A DNA stretch of 64,000 nucleotides from contig NZ_JACOFZ010000002.1 of the NCBI RefSeq assembly GCF_014284155.1, positions 124,001 through 188,000 on the forward strand, read 5' to 3'. Every line of letters starts with the position of its first letter. Position 1 is the stretch's first letter. Made by a program: the position numbers and the translations under genes. The notes beneath the pieces are model-generated. The model searched no databases, was not told where the DNA came from, and saw only the letters and a list, made by a program, of their open reading frames with translations. Source of the stretch: Affinundibacterium nitidum. Its GTDB lineage: Bacteria > Pseudomonadota > Gammaproteobacteria > Burkholderiales > Burkholderiaceae_D. Shown in pieces: positions 45,410 through 53,744 of this stretch.

Positions 45410-46168
45410 ATGCCAACCGCCATTATTGCTGACGACGAAGACCTGCAAAGACACGATCTCAAACGTATACTACAAATCGTCTGGCCCGAATTACGCATAC
45501 TTGCCGAATGCGAAGATGGTGGCGATGCCTTAGATGCGATTGTTAAACTCCAACCTGACATCGCTTTTCTTGATATTCGCATGCCTGAAATCAACGGCCT
45601 CGACGTAGCACGGGCGAGCGACGGCAAATGCCGCGTGGTGTTCACGACAGCCTATGACAACCATGCAATTGAAGCGTTCAAGCTAGGCGCCATTGATTAT
45701 TTATTGAAGCCGATTACCGAGGAACGCTTACAACAAACCATCACGCGAATTCAACAACAGCTAGAAGCCGGAGCGCTTCCGCAGAATTTAATGCAGGTCA
45801 TGGCAGCGCTCGATCAACAATTGCGTGCTCCGCAAGAGGCAGAAAGAATTCGCTGGATTAGCGCCAGCTCCGGCAATACGATTAAGTTATTTCCGATTGA
45901 AGAAGTCTTATTTTTCGAATCGGATCTGCGCTATACCCGTGTGGTCAGCGCCAACGACGAAGGCCATATTCGCACCTCAATTAAAGATCTACAAAAAGGG
46001 CTGGCACCCGAACAGTTTTGGCAGATTCACCGCAGTATCATGGTCAACCCGCATGCGATTGCCCGTGCGCGACGCGATGAGATGGGCAATATTTTTGTTG
46101 AACTCAAAAATCATAAAGAACAGCTCAAGGTGAGTCAGACCTATGCTTGGCGCTTCAAGAGTATGTAA
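45410..46168 (+). CDS. LytTR-family response regulator
   Basis: Partner of the upstream kinase. Of 252 residues, the receiver domain is 1-120 with acidic pocket Asp8/Asp9 and phosphoacceptor Asp55 (FLDIRMPEINGLD), and the LytTR DNA-binding domain is about 145-252 (FFESDLRYTRVVS, then FWQIHRSIMVNPHAI). ATG at 45410. LytTR regulators bind direct repeats upstream of target genes; no target is evident. A second, related LytTR regulator is cut by the right edge of this window. Confidence 0.93.
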   Translation: MPTAIIADDEDLQRHDLKRILQIVWPELRILAECEDGGDALDAIVKLQPDIAFLDIRMPEINGLDVARASDGKCRVVFTTAYDNHAIEAFKLGAIDYLLKPITEERLQQTITRIQQQLEAGALPQNLMQVMAALDQQLRAPQEAERIRWISASSGNTIKLFPIEEVLFFESDLRYTRVVSANDEGHIRTSIKDLQKGLAPEQFWQIHRSIMVNPHAIARARRDEMGNIFVELKNHKEQLKVSQTYAWRFKSM

Positions 46169-46260
46169 ATCACTTTTTCACGATGTAGTAAACTCTGCCA
46201 TCAACTCGTAACAAAAGAACATTACACTTCACTCCGTTTTCGAAGGAGGAGTGAAGAGCA

Positions 46261-46872
46261 ATGCAGGCAGCGAGCGCAGGGATTACACCATTTCAATTAT
46301 GGTTCACATGGTCGACCGTATTTTCTAAGACGGCAAAAGGACGTGAGGAAGTTATTCGTCGTGTGGCTGGGCTCAACGTACGCGAACGCAGTGTCTTGAT
46401 TATGCTTGATGGTATCAAGCGTTTAGATCGACTTCTCACCGCCATGCCAGAAGAAGAACTTGGAAGAATTGTCGATCGTTTAGCAAAGAAAGAACTGATC
46501 CAAGTCAGTGCCGTCGACGAACAAGTCCCTGAAGCAGTTTGCGACGCGACGATTGCTGCCTTTCACCAGCAAGAGGCAACATTAAGCACGGTAAAACCGG
46601 CATTTCTCGAAGATCAAGAAAAACTGCGCGAAGTGAAAGACTTCATGACCAGCACGGCACACACCTATCTCGGATTACTATCGGCCGATCTCATTCACCG
46701 GATCGAACGCGCTAAAGATGCACCGCAACTCATGGCGGTGGTGGGTCAATGGTATATCGCCCTGCGTGACTCCAAGCACGGACATCGATTCGCCTCGGGT
46801 TTTATGGAAAAGACATTGGCGACGTTAAGAGGGGACGCGCATTTGAGCTTATCCGTTGCAACAGAAGATTGA
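46261..46872 (+). CDS. Unknown protein, mostly helical, possible winged-helix-like N-terminal part
   Basis: A 203-residue soluble protein without signal peptide or membrane segment. Residues about 25-85 (REEVIRRVAGLNVRERSVLI, LDRLLTAMPEEELGRIVDRL) look like a small helical domain with a two-state reading resembling a winged helix. The C-terminal half is a helical region containing HTYLGLLSADLIHRIERA. I do not recognise a family; similar proteins of unknown function occur in Oxalobacteraceae as far as I recall. ATG at 46261 has a strong GGAGG upstream (AAGGAGGAGTGAAGAGCA). It lies 92 bases after the LytTR gene and may be its co-transcribed neighbour. Confidence 0.75.
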   Translation: MQAASAGITPFQLWFTWSTVFSKTAKGREEVIRRVAGLNVRERSVLIMLDGIKRLDRLLTAMPEEELGRIVDRLAKKELIQVSAVDEQVPEAVCDATIAAFHQQEATLSTVKPAFLEDQEKLREVKDFMTSTAHTYLGLLSADLIHRIERAKDAPQLMAVVGQWYIALRDSKHGHRFASGFMEKTLATLRGDAHLSLSVATED

Positions 46873-47021
46873 ATAAGAATTCATCCTTAATTATTTACCA
46901 AGTTATCTGCGCAGTAAAAATCAGTGTTCATGTTTAAGCGACATTGCAGTGCATCAGAACCGAAGGAAAAATTTTTACAGGGAATGCTGACGGCAAGCGC
47001 AGTCTGTGCCAAACTCTAGGC

Positions 47022-47966
47022 ATGACACTCACTGAATTAAAATACATTGTTGCAGTTGCCCGTCAAAAGCACTTTGGACACGCGGCAGAGGCTTGTTTTG
47101 TCGCCCAGCCGACTCTTTCTGTTGCCATTAAAAAGCTCGAAGATGAATTAGGCGTCACTATTTTTGAACGTGGTGGCACTGAAGTATCGACCACTCCTCT
47201 TGGCGCCCAAATCGTGGCTCAAGCTGAACGTGTGTTAGAGCAAACAGCAGTTATCAAAGAAATCGCCAAACAAAACAAAGACCCACTGAGCGGCCCTTTC
47301 CGTCTCGGCATCATCTACACCATCGGTCCTTATCTTCTGCCTACCTTGGTCAAAACCATGATAGACAAAGTGCCGCAAATGCCGCTTGTGCTGCAAGAAA
47401 ATTTCACCGTCAAGCTAATGGAATTGCTGCGTCAAGGTGAGCTTGATGCTGCCATCATGGCACTGCCTTTGCCCGACCAAGGCATGATGGTACAAGCTTT
47501 GTATGACGAACCATTTGTAGTCGCCATGCCAAAAGACCATGCTTGGGCCGAGCGCGATTCAGTTTCGGCCGCTGAACTCAAATCCGAGACCATGCTACTC
47601 CTCGGCAATGGTCACTGCTTCCGTGATCAAGTATTGGAAGTGTGCCCAGAAATGGCGCGTTTCTCTACGGCGAGCGATGGTATCGCTCGTACTTTTGAAG
47701 GCTCTTCACTCGAAACGATACGTCACATGGTCGCATCCGGTATAGGTATCACGGTGTTACCACGCGCATCAATCACTGATATGCATGCTAAAGACAGTAT
47801 GTTGCGCTATGTACCGTTTAGTGATCGCGCACCAGATCGACGCGTGGTGATTGCTTGGCGCAAGAGTTTTACACGACAAGCGGCGATCGAAGCTATCCGC
47901 CAAGCGGTATTGGCGTGTGAGTTGCCAGGGGTCACCATGCTGGATGAAGCCGCCATCGCACAATAG
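47022..47966 (+). CDS. oxyR: Hydrogen-peroxide-sensing LysR-type regulator OxyR
   Basis: A redox-switched transcription factor that controls peroxide-defence genes. From ATG at 47022 it has 314 residues and reads MTLTELKYIVAVARQKHFGH. With this start the two redox cysteines fall at Cys199 and Cys208 (GNGHCFRDQVLEVCPE), exactly as in E. coli OxyR, which supports both the identity and the start. A longer frame from 46944 adds 26 untypical residues. The LysR helix-turn-helix is at 1-60 and the substrate domain at 90-300. oxyR is followed by ubiA after 84 bases, as in other betaproteobacteria. Confidence 0.96.
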   Translation: MTLTELKYIVAVARQKHFGHAAEACFVAQPTLSVAIKKLEDELGVTIFERGGTEVSTTPLGAQIVAQAERVLEQTAVIKEIAKQNKDPLSGPFRLGIIYTIGPYLLPTLVKTMIDKVPQMPLVLQENFTVKLMELLRQGELDAAIMALPLPDQGMMVQALYDEPFVVAMPKDHAWAERDSVSAAELKSETMLLLGNGHCFRDQVLEVCPEMARFSTASDGIARTFEGSSLETIRHMVASGIGITVLPRASITDMHAKDSMLRYVPFSDRAPDRRVVIAWRKSFTRQAAIEAIRQAVLACELPGVTMLDEAAIAQ

Positions 47967-48050
47967 CAGCGCAGCGATAAAAGCAATTGCCGGCTGGTTT
48001 ATAATGCGTCCTTGTTCTCTATTCCTAGATTAGGTTTTTCGCCTGATTGA

Positions 48051-48926
48051 ATGCTACCAATGGACGCTCTATTGCAACGCCTCGCGCTTTACCACAAGCT
48101 GATTCGCCTCGATAAGCCTATCGGCATCTTGCTACTCTTGTGGCCTACCCTAGCCGCACTATGGCTGGCTAGCGGCGGCATTCCAACTTGGCATTTACTG
48201 CTGATCTTCACACTAGGAACAGCCTTGATGCGCTCCGCAGGTTGTGCCATCAATGATTTTGCCGATCGCGATTTTGATAAATTTGTTCAACGTACGGCAG
48301 AGCGTCCTCTCACCAGCGGCAAGATCAAAAGTTGGGAAGCCGTAATGGTTGCGGTGATTTTAGCCTTGGTTTCGTTTGCCCTGATTCTGCCCCTCAATGC
48401 GCTGACCAAACAATTGTCCGTCGTTGCCGTGATTGTGGCTGGCAGTTACCCCTATTTCAAACGATTTTTCGCTATTCCGCAGGCCTACCTTGGCATCGCC
48501 TTTGGCTTTGGGATTCCCATGGCCTATGCCGCCGTTGGCAATTCTGTGCCTGCTATCGCTTGGTATCTATTGGTCGCCAATATTTTTTGGGCGATTGCCT
48601 ACGACACGGAATACGCGATGGTCGATCGTGAAGATGATTTAAAAATCGGTATCAAGACTTCTGCCATTACCTTTGGCCGCTTTGATGTCTTGGCTGTCAT
48701 GTGTAGCTATGTACTCTCTTTCGCCATCACTGCCTATTGTGGCTACCTAGTAGGTGCCGGCCTAGCCTACTTTATCGGTATAGCTATCGCTGCAGCCATC
48801 TCGGTCTATCACTATCAATTGATCAAAGCTAGAGAACGCATGAGCTGTTTTGCCGCCTTTCGCCATAACAATTGGATAGGTGCAGCGATTTTTGCAGGTA
48901 TCGTCGTCGACTTTGCCCTACGCTAA
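48051..48926 (+). CDS. ubiA: 4-hydroxybenzoate polyprenyltransferase UbiA
   Basis: Attaches the polyprenyl chain to 4-hydroxybenzoate in ubiquinone synthesis, in the inner membrane. Length 291 residues with about eight or nine helices. The two prenyl-diphosphate and magnesium motifs are [11 protein letters not shown] at about 69-79 and [12 protein letters not shown] at about 183-194. The start is ATG at 48051; an ATG three codons later (48060) is an alternative. It follows oxyR. Confidence 0.96.
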   Translation: MLPMDALLQRLALYHKLIRLDKPIGILLLLWPTLAALWLASGGIPTWHLLLIFTLGTALMRSAGCAINDFADRDFDKFVQRTAERPLTSGKIKSWEAVMVAVILALVSFALILPLNALTKQLSVVAVIVAGSYPYFKRFFAIPQAYLGIAFGFGIPMAYAAVGNSVPAIAWYLLVANIFWAIAYDTEYAMVDREDDLKIGIKTSAITFGRFDVLAVMCSYVLSFAITAYCGYLVGAGLAYFIGIAIAAAISVYHYQLIKARERMSCFAAFRHNNWIGAAIFAGIVVDFALR

Positions 48927-49014
48927 ATCGCTACAACCGGCTGCTGGAGGCCAAGGCAGATCCGGCTTTCGCCTAAGTGCATCACGTTTGTGCTAACGCA
49001 AATGCGATTCCTAT

Positions 49015-49043
49015 ATCAGCACTACACTCAATCTAGTGCTGAT
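49015..49043. promoter_or_regulatory. Perfect 10-pair inverted repeat upstream of the YqjD-like gene
   Basis: ATCAGCACTA at 49015-49024 and TAGTGCTGAT at 49034-49043 with nine bases between. It lies 29 bases before the start codon of the YqjD-like gene and lacks a T run, so it is more likely an operator or leader stem than a terminator of ubiA. Confidence 0.4.
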
Positions 49044-49071
49044 TGAAGTGCATACCACCAAAGGAATCGTC

Positions 49072-49383
49072 ATGAGCAACGTTGAACAAACCAAAGAAAC
49101 CCTACTCCGTGAACTCAATCAAGTGCTGCATGATGCACAAGAATTGATCAAAAATTCCGAGCAACAAGCAGGTGAAGGTTTTCACAGTGCCAAAGAAAAA
49201 CTCGAAAAAACGCTAAAGACCGCTAAAACCGAGATGCATCGCATTGAAGGTGTAGTGGTACAAAAGGCTAAGGATTCGGCACAAGCAACCGACCACTATG
49301 TTCGTGAAAATCCATGGAAAACCGCGGGTATTGCCGCTGGTGTTGGCCTACTCGTCGGTCTCTTGATTGGTCGAAATAAGTAA
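49072..49383 (+). CDS. DUF883 family protein (YqjD/ElaB-like)
   Basis: A 103-residue protein with a long amphipathic helical part (about 1-75, rich in Glu/Lys/Gln) and one C-terminal transmembrane segment (TAGIAAGVGLLVGLLIG) followed by RNK. Members of this family in E. coli (ElaB, YqjD) anchor stationary-phase ribosomes to the inner membrane. From ATG at 49072 it is preceded by AAAGGA; the GTG at 49036 lies in an inverted repeat and is rejected. It is the first gene of a three-gene group matching yqjD-yqjE-yqjK. Confidence 0.88.
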   Translation: MSNVEQTKETLLRELNQVLHDAQELIKNSEQQAGEGFHSAKEKLEKTLKTAKTEMHRIEGVVVQKAKDSAQATDHYVRENPWKTAGIAAGVGLLVGLLIGRNK

Positions 49384-49401
49384 GCGAAAAAGTCGACTCA
49401 G

Positions 49402-49779
49402 ATGACGATCTCAGACAGTCTTGCGCGTTTTTCCGCCTCCGTTTTGGAGACGGTGCAAACGCGCCTTGAATTATTCAGCGTAGAAACTGAAGCGCGGCTG
49501 CAAGCCTATATCCGCTATCTGCTGTGCTCTTTAATTGCGATATTGTTCGCTAGCGTAGGCTTAATGCTGCTATTGCTTTTGGTGATTGCCTATTACTGGG
49601 ACACCCATCGCCTTTTGGCGATCGGGTGTATGGCAGGCGCATTTCTAGGCCTTGCACTTTGTCTGTTCGCATGGGTCAAAAATAGTCTAGCAATGCAGCC
49701 GAAATTATTTGCTTTGAGCAGCGCCGAACTGGCACGCGACGTGGAGCAATTACGTGCTGCCGCAGATCGGCAAGGATAG
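49402..49779 (+). CDS. YqjE-like (phage holin superfamily III) membrane protein
   Basis: A 125-residue protein with two or more transmembrane helices at about 37-65 and 72-92 (LLCSLIAILFASVGLMLLLL; LLAIGCMAGAFLGLALCLFA). The N-terminal amphipathic part SLARFSASVLETVQTRLELF is typical of the YqjE family, which despite its holin label is a chromosomal envelope protein. ATG at 49402. It is 18 bases after the DUF883 gene and one base before the YqjK-like gene. Function is unknown. Confidence 0.85.
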   Translation: MTISDSLARFSASVLETVQTRLELFSVETEARLQAYIRYLLCSLIAILFASVGLMLLLLLVIAYYWDTHRLLAIGCMAGAFLGLALCLFAWVKNSLAMQPKLFALSSAELARDVEQLRAAADRQG

Positions 49780-49780
49780 T

Positions 49781-50155
49781 ATGCCGACCAGACCACTCTC
49801 AATAGTCGTTAGCGGTGAACAACGTGTCTTACAACGTATAACGCAACTACAAGTGCGTTGCCAACTACAGCGTGAATATCTGGCGCGCGATGTTCGAGAA
49901 CTGCAACCAATTTTGAGCAGCTTGGATCAATGCGCTGAAGTCATGACCGTCGCCAATCAATTTTCAACACCGCTTAAATACGGCGTCCTCGCCGGCTTAG
50001 CAGGCCTCGTGCTCAGTCGTCCCAAGAAAGCCTTATCTTTGGCGGCAACCGCCGTTCGCTATTGGTCATGGTGGCAGCGTTTGTCACCCTTATTTAACGC
50101 TGTAGTGAGTGCCTCACGCCGTTCAAATTTGGACGCGCAGAACACTGCGCCATAA
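49781..50155 (+). CDS. YqjK-like protein
   Basis: A 124-residue protein from ATG at 49781 with AAGGA before it. It has an N-terminal Gln/Arg-rich helix (ITQLQVRCQLQREYLARDV) and a hydrophobic segment at about 68-81 (YGVLAGLAGLVLSR). By position (third in a yqjD-yqjE-yqjK group) and layout it is YqjK-like; sequence alone would not settle this. It ends exactly where the convergent RIO kinase gene ends. Confidence 0.65.
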   Translation: MPTRPLSIVVSGEQRVLQRITQLQVRCQLQREYLARDVRELQPILSSLDQCAEVMTVANQFSTPLKYGVLAGLAGLVLSRPKKALSLAATAVRYWSWWQRLSPLFNAVVSASRRSNLDAQNTAP

Positions 50156-51010
50156 TCATTTTTCGTTACGAGTCGCTAAATAAAGTGCTCGATCTTCCGC
50201 TTCTTGACGCACCAATTCAATCTCTTCGATGACTGCATCAAGGTCCACCATCTTGGTGGGAGCTGCCACTTTTCCGGTTAGAGGTGTTTCTGGGCTTAAC
50301 AAGCTAGCAGCATATAACTGCCAGATTTCTTTACCATATTGAGTTCCACTCAGTTCAGGCGCGAATTGAGAGAAATACTGTGTCAGGTTATCGACGTCGC
50401 GGATCAACATACTTTCGGCGCCCATATTGCCTGCAGCGTTGATCGCTTGCGGTAGGTCGATAATCACTGGGCCATCGGCATCGAGCAAAATATTAAACTC
50501 AGACAAATCGCCATGCACAATGCCAGCGCCCAACATCAACACTACTTGATGCAGTAGTTGGTGAAAATAGGTGCGCGCGGTATCGGCATCAAGTGCAACG
50601 TCGTTTAACCGAGGGGCGACATCTCCCTGACCATCGCCGATGAGATCCATCAGTAACACACCCTCAAAACAAATGTAAGGCTTCGGCACGCGTACGCCGG
50701 CGGCGGCTAACTTGTACAGCGCATCGACCTCGGCATTTTGCCAAACTTCTTCTTGCATCTTGCGCCCGTATTTACTGCCCTTCTGCATGGCACGAGCTTG
50801 ACGGCTGTTCTTGACGTTACGACCTTCTTGATAAGCGGCTGCTTGTTTAAAGCTACGTTGACTGGCTTCTTTATAAACTTTGGCGCAACGGATCTCCTCG
50901 CCACAGCGTACTACATATACTGTGGCTTCTTTTCCGCTCATGAGCTGGCGCAAGACTTCATCTATCATGCCCTCTTCCACCAGCGGAAGTAATCGTTTAG
51001 GTGTTTTCAG
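50156..51010 (-). CDS. RIO-family serine/threonine kinase (PA4780 type), likely CTG start
   Basis: A bacterial RIO kinase of 284 residues if started at CTG 51010. Catalytic HGDLSEFNILL and the metal motif IIDLPQA (usually DFPQA) are present, and SGKEATVYVVR with CAKVYK provides the ATP-binding part. Homologs of this type begin MKTPKR. That stretch is encoded here as KTPKRLLPLVEEG upstream of every ATG or GTG, directly after a CTG at 51008-51010. A GTG at 50980 would drop these residues and has no clear ribosome site. A GAAAG lies 8-12 bases before the CTG. The frame closes with TGA at 51026-51028. It is 45 bases after proC, so yggS-proC-RIO is probably one operon. Cellular targets of this family are unclear. 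Confidence 0.85.
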   Translation of the reverse strand: MKTPKRLLPLVEEGMIDEVLRQLMSGKEATVYVVRCGEEIRCAKVYKEASQRSFKQAAAYQEGRNVKNSRQARAMQKGSKYGRKMQEEVWQNAEVDALYKLAAAGVRVPKPYICFEGVLLMDLIGDGQGDVAPRLNDVALDADTARTYFHQLLHQVVLMLGAGIVHGDLSEFNILLDADGPVIIDLPQAINAAGNMGAESMLIRDVDNLTQYFSQFAPELSGTQYGKEIWQLYAASLLSPETPLTGKVAAPTKMVDLDAVIEEIELVRQEAEDRALYLATRNEK

Positions 51011-51055
51011 ATGGACTTTCGAAATTCAAAAAATTAAGGTTAAAGGATTACTTGA

Positions 51056-51883
51056 TTAGGGTAACTGACCAAATTCATCACCGAGCTGTTTGCCGCGCTG
51101 AGCTGCTGCTGTCACGCCAAGCTCGATTGCAGTTTTTATTTGACTGTCGTCAAAACTGCATAGTGCTGCGTACGTTGTCCCGCCTTTCGAAGTAACGCGC
51201 TCACGCAGTATATTCACAGGTTCATTCGAACTTATCGCTAACTCAGCTGCTCCACGAAAGGTTTGCAATGCCAAAGTGTTGGCATCTTCGGCATTAAAAC
51301 CCAATTTAATCGCGGCCTCTTGTAAGGCTTCTATAAAATAGAAAACATAAGCAGGACCACTACCAGAGACAGCAGTCACTGCGTCAATCATCGACTCTTC
51401 CTGCACCCACACGGTTTTACCGACCGCTTGCATAATGCTTGTAGTCTGTTGGCGCTCGTCAGCGCTCAATCCATCAAGTCCAAATAAGCCGCTCATTCCC
51501 AGACCGAGCATGGCGGGGGTATTTGGCATCGCACGAGCGATTTTCGGATAGCCTTTTAACCATCGAGAGATATCACTGGCACGAATGCCAGCAGCGACAG
51601 ATAACAATAATTGCTGACCCAGATATGGTGAAAATTGTGTCATTACCTCACGCATGCTCTGCGGTTTAACGGCAAACACAACCACATCCAAATCACGCAA
51701 AGATTCATCCATCTGTGCTGCCACACTCACCCCGAAACGCTCGCGCAGATGATCCAATCCTGCTGGATTTAAATCTACGACATGGATCTGTGTCGCAGAA
51801 TCCAGCACTTTTACCAAACCACTAATTAAAGCAGAAGCCATGTTGCCGCCGCCGATAAAGCCGATCTTCAAACTAGACTGCAT
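51056..51883 (-). CDS. proC: Pyrroline-5-carboxylate reductase
   Basis: The last step of proline synthesis, reducing 1-pyrroline-5-carboxylate with NAD(P)H. From ATG at 51883 it has 275 residues and starts MQSSLKIGFIGGGNMASALI; a longer TTG reading adds ten residues. The dinucleotide motif is GFIGGGNMASAL, and the conserved late segment AVSGSGPAYVFYFIEAL lies at about 163-179. Its start overlaps the end of yggS by 11 bases, the usual order in betaproteobacteria. Confidence 0.97.
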   Translation of the reverse strand: MQSSLKIGFIGGGNMASALISGLVKVLDSATQIHVVDLNPAGLDHLRERFGVSVAAQMDESLRDLDVVVFAVKPQSMREVMTQFSPYLGQQLLLSVAAGIRASDISRWLKGYPKIARAMPNTPAMLGLGMSGLFGLDGLSADERQQTTSIMQAVGKTVWVQEESMIDAVTAVSGSGPAYVFYFIEALQEAAIKLGFNAEDANTLALQTFRGAAELAISSNEPVNILRERVTSKGGTTYAALCSFDDSQIKTAIELGVTAAAQRGKQLGDEFGQLP

Positions 51884-52607
51884 AATTTCTTTTCCCAAAA
51901 ATAGCACTGCCAATTCTTACCATCGTACTGCCTTCTGCTACCGCAGCTGCAAGATCACCGCTCATTCCCATTGAGAGCGTATCAAGCTGTATGCCTTCTT
52001 GTGTTAGCTGCTGTGACAATTCGCGTAAAGCAGCGAAAGAGCGTCGTTGTGCAGACTCATCTTCTGTTGCCTCTGGTACAGCCATCAAACCTCGCAATAG
52101 CAAGCCCGGCAAACTCTGAATTTGGCGCGCTAAGGCGGCACATTGATCTGGCGCGATCCCACTTTTACTCACTTCACCACTAATATTGACCTGGATACAC
52201 ACATTGAGCGGCGGGAGGTGGGCTGGCCTTTGCTCTGATAGTCGAGACGCTATTTTGTCGCGATCAACAGAATGCACCCACGAAAAATGCTCGGCAATCG
52301 GGCGCGTTTTATTACTTTGTATCGGGCCGATAAAGTGCCATTCAGGTGCAGGCTTGCCTATCGCATTGCCATCCACCACTGGCAAACCCAATAATTCTGC
52401 AACTCTTGCAATTTTATCGACCCCCTCCTGTACATAGTTCTCGCCAAATCTGATTTGACCCGCTTGCCAAGCTGTTACCACATCTTCAGCTGGAAAGGTC
52501 TTAGAAACTGCCAATAAAACAATATCAGTTGGATTCCTGTCATAGCACTGCGCAGACTGCGCAATTGCCTCGTGTACGGCTTGCAAGTTTTGAGAGATTG
52601 AGGACAT
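51873..52607 (-). CDS. yggS: YggS/PROSC family pyridoxal-phosphate-binding protein
   Basis: A PLP homeostasis protein that binds PLP but is not a known enzyme; in E. coli its loss disturbs vitamin B6 and amino-acid pools. From ATG at 52607 it has 244 residues. The PLP lysine is Lys36 in LLAVSKTFPAEDV, matching the E. coli number. IRFGENYVQEG, WHFIGPIQSNKTRP and the phosphate-binding SMGMSGD motifs are present. It is divergent from pilT by about 45 bases and overlaps proC. Confidence 0.95.
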   Translation of the reverse strand: MSSISQNLQAVHEAIAQSAQCYDRNPTDIVLLAVSKTFPAEDVVTAWQAGQIRFGENYVQEGVDKIARVAELLGLPVVDGNAIGKPAPEWHFIGPIQSNKTRPIAEHFSWVHSVDRDKIASRLSEQRPAHLPPLNVCIQVNISGEVSKSGIAPDQCAALARQIQSLPGLLLRGLMAVPEATEDESAQRRSFAALRELSQQLTQEGIQLDTLSMGMSGDLAAAVAEGSTMVRIGSAIFGKRNYAV

Positions 52608-52652
52608 AATCAAGTAATCAGACGAATTCCCAGTTTTAGTATTGGATTATAA

Positions 52653-53696
52653 ATGGACATCTCAGAACTTCTCGCATTTTCGGTTAAGAATAACGCATCC
52701 GATCTTCACTTATCTTCAGGTTTGCCACCGATGATTCGTGTCCATGGCGACGTACGACGCATCAATTTGCCGCCATTAGAACACAAAGACGTCCATTCGC
52801 TGATTTACGACATTATGAATGACGGTCAGCGTAAGCAATATGAAGAAAACCTCGAATGCGACTTTTCTTTTGCGATTCCGGGTTTGGCTCGTTTCCGTGT
52901 CAATGCGTTTAACCAAGAACGCGGCGCAGCGGCTGTTATGCGTACCATTCCTTCCAAGATTTTATCCTTGGAACAGTTGAATGCTCCGAAGTGTTTCGCT
53001 GAATTCTCGCTAAAGGCACGCGGTTTGGTTCTCGTCACCGGGCCAACAGGCTCAGGCAAGTCGACCACCTTGGCCGGCATGGTGAACCACGTTAATGAAA
53101 ATGAATATGGTCATATCTTGACCGTTGAAGATCCAATCGAATTTGTGCACGACTCGAAAAAATGTTTGATCAATCAACGTGAAGTCGGCCCGCATACCCA
53201 CTCCTTCTCAAATGCCTTGCGCTCTGCACTGCGTGAAGATCCTGACGTCATTCTGGTGGGTGAGTTGCGTGACTTGGAAACCATTCGTTTGGCACTCACC
53301 GCTGCGGAGACAGGTCACTTAGTGTTCGGCACTTTGCATACATCTTCCGCTGCTAAAACCATCGATCGTATTATCGACGTCTTCCCTGCGGAAGAAAAAG
53401 AAATGGTGCGTGCGATGTTGTCTGAATCTTTGCAAGCGGTTATCTCACAAACCCTGCTCAAGACTAAAGATGGATCTGGTCGCGTTGCTGCACATGAAAT
53501 CATGGTCGGCACTCCAGCGATTCGTAACCTGATTCGCGAAGCGAAGATTGCGCAAATGTACTCAGCCATCCAAACAGGTAGCAACATGGGTATGCAGACA
53601 CTAGATCAAAATCTCTCGGATTTAGTACGTCGCAACGTCATTTCAGCGGCAACCGCACGCGCAGCAGCGAAGATTCCAGAGAATTTCCCTGGCTAA
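52653..53696 (+). CDS. pilT: Type IV pilus retraction ATPase PilT
   Basis: The hexameric motor that powers pilus retraction and twitching. Length 347 residues. The N-terminal PAS-like part is about 1-95. The RecA-like core has Walker A GPTGSGKSTT at about 130-139, the Asp box TVEDPIEF, the Walker B region PDVILVGELRD and the His box AAETGHLVFGTLH. ATG at 52653. It is divergent from yggS and lies 48 bases before pilU. Together with PilS/PilR and the PglL-type ligase this suggests a functional type IV pilus. Confidence 0.97.
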   Translation: MDISELLAFSVKNNASDLHLSSGLPPMIRVHGDVRRINLPPLEHKDVHSLIYDIMNDGQRKQYEENLECDFSFAIPGLARFRVNAFNQERGAAAVMRTIPSKILSLEQLNAPKCFAEFSLKARGLVLVTGPTGSGKSTTLAGMVNHVNENEYGHILTVEDPIEFVHDSKKCLINQREVGPHTHSFSNALRSALREDPDVILVGELRDLETIRLALTAAETGHLVFGTLHTSSAAKTIDRIIDVFPAEEKEMVRAMLSESLQAVISQTLLKTKDGSGRVAAHEIMVGTPAIRNLIREAKIAQMYSAIQTGSNMGMQTLDQNLSDLVRRNVISAATARAAAKIPENFPG

Positions 53697-53744
53697 TATT
53701 TTTACTTTTTACAGCATTTTTTACAGTATTTTTAAGGACGTTTC

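Noticed and set aside
46944-47021. N-terminal extension of OxyR.
   Set aside because: Starting at 47022 puts the redox cysteines at 199 and 208 as in E. coli OxyR, so the extension is not needed.
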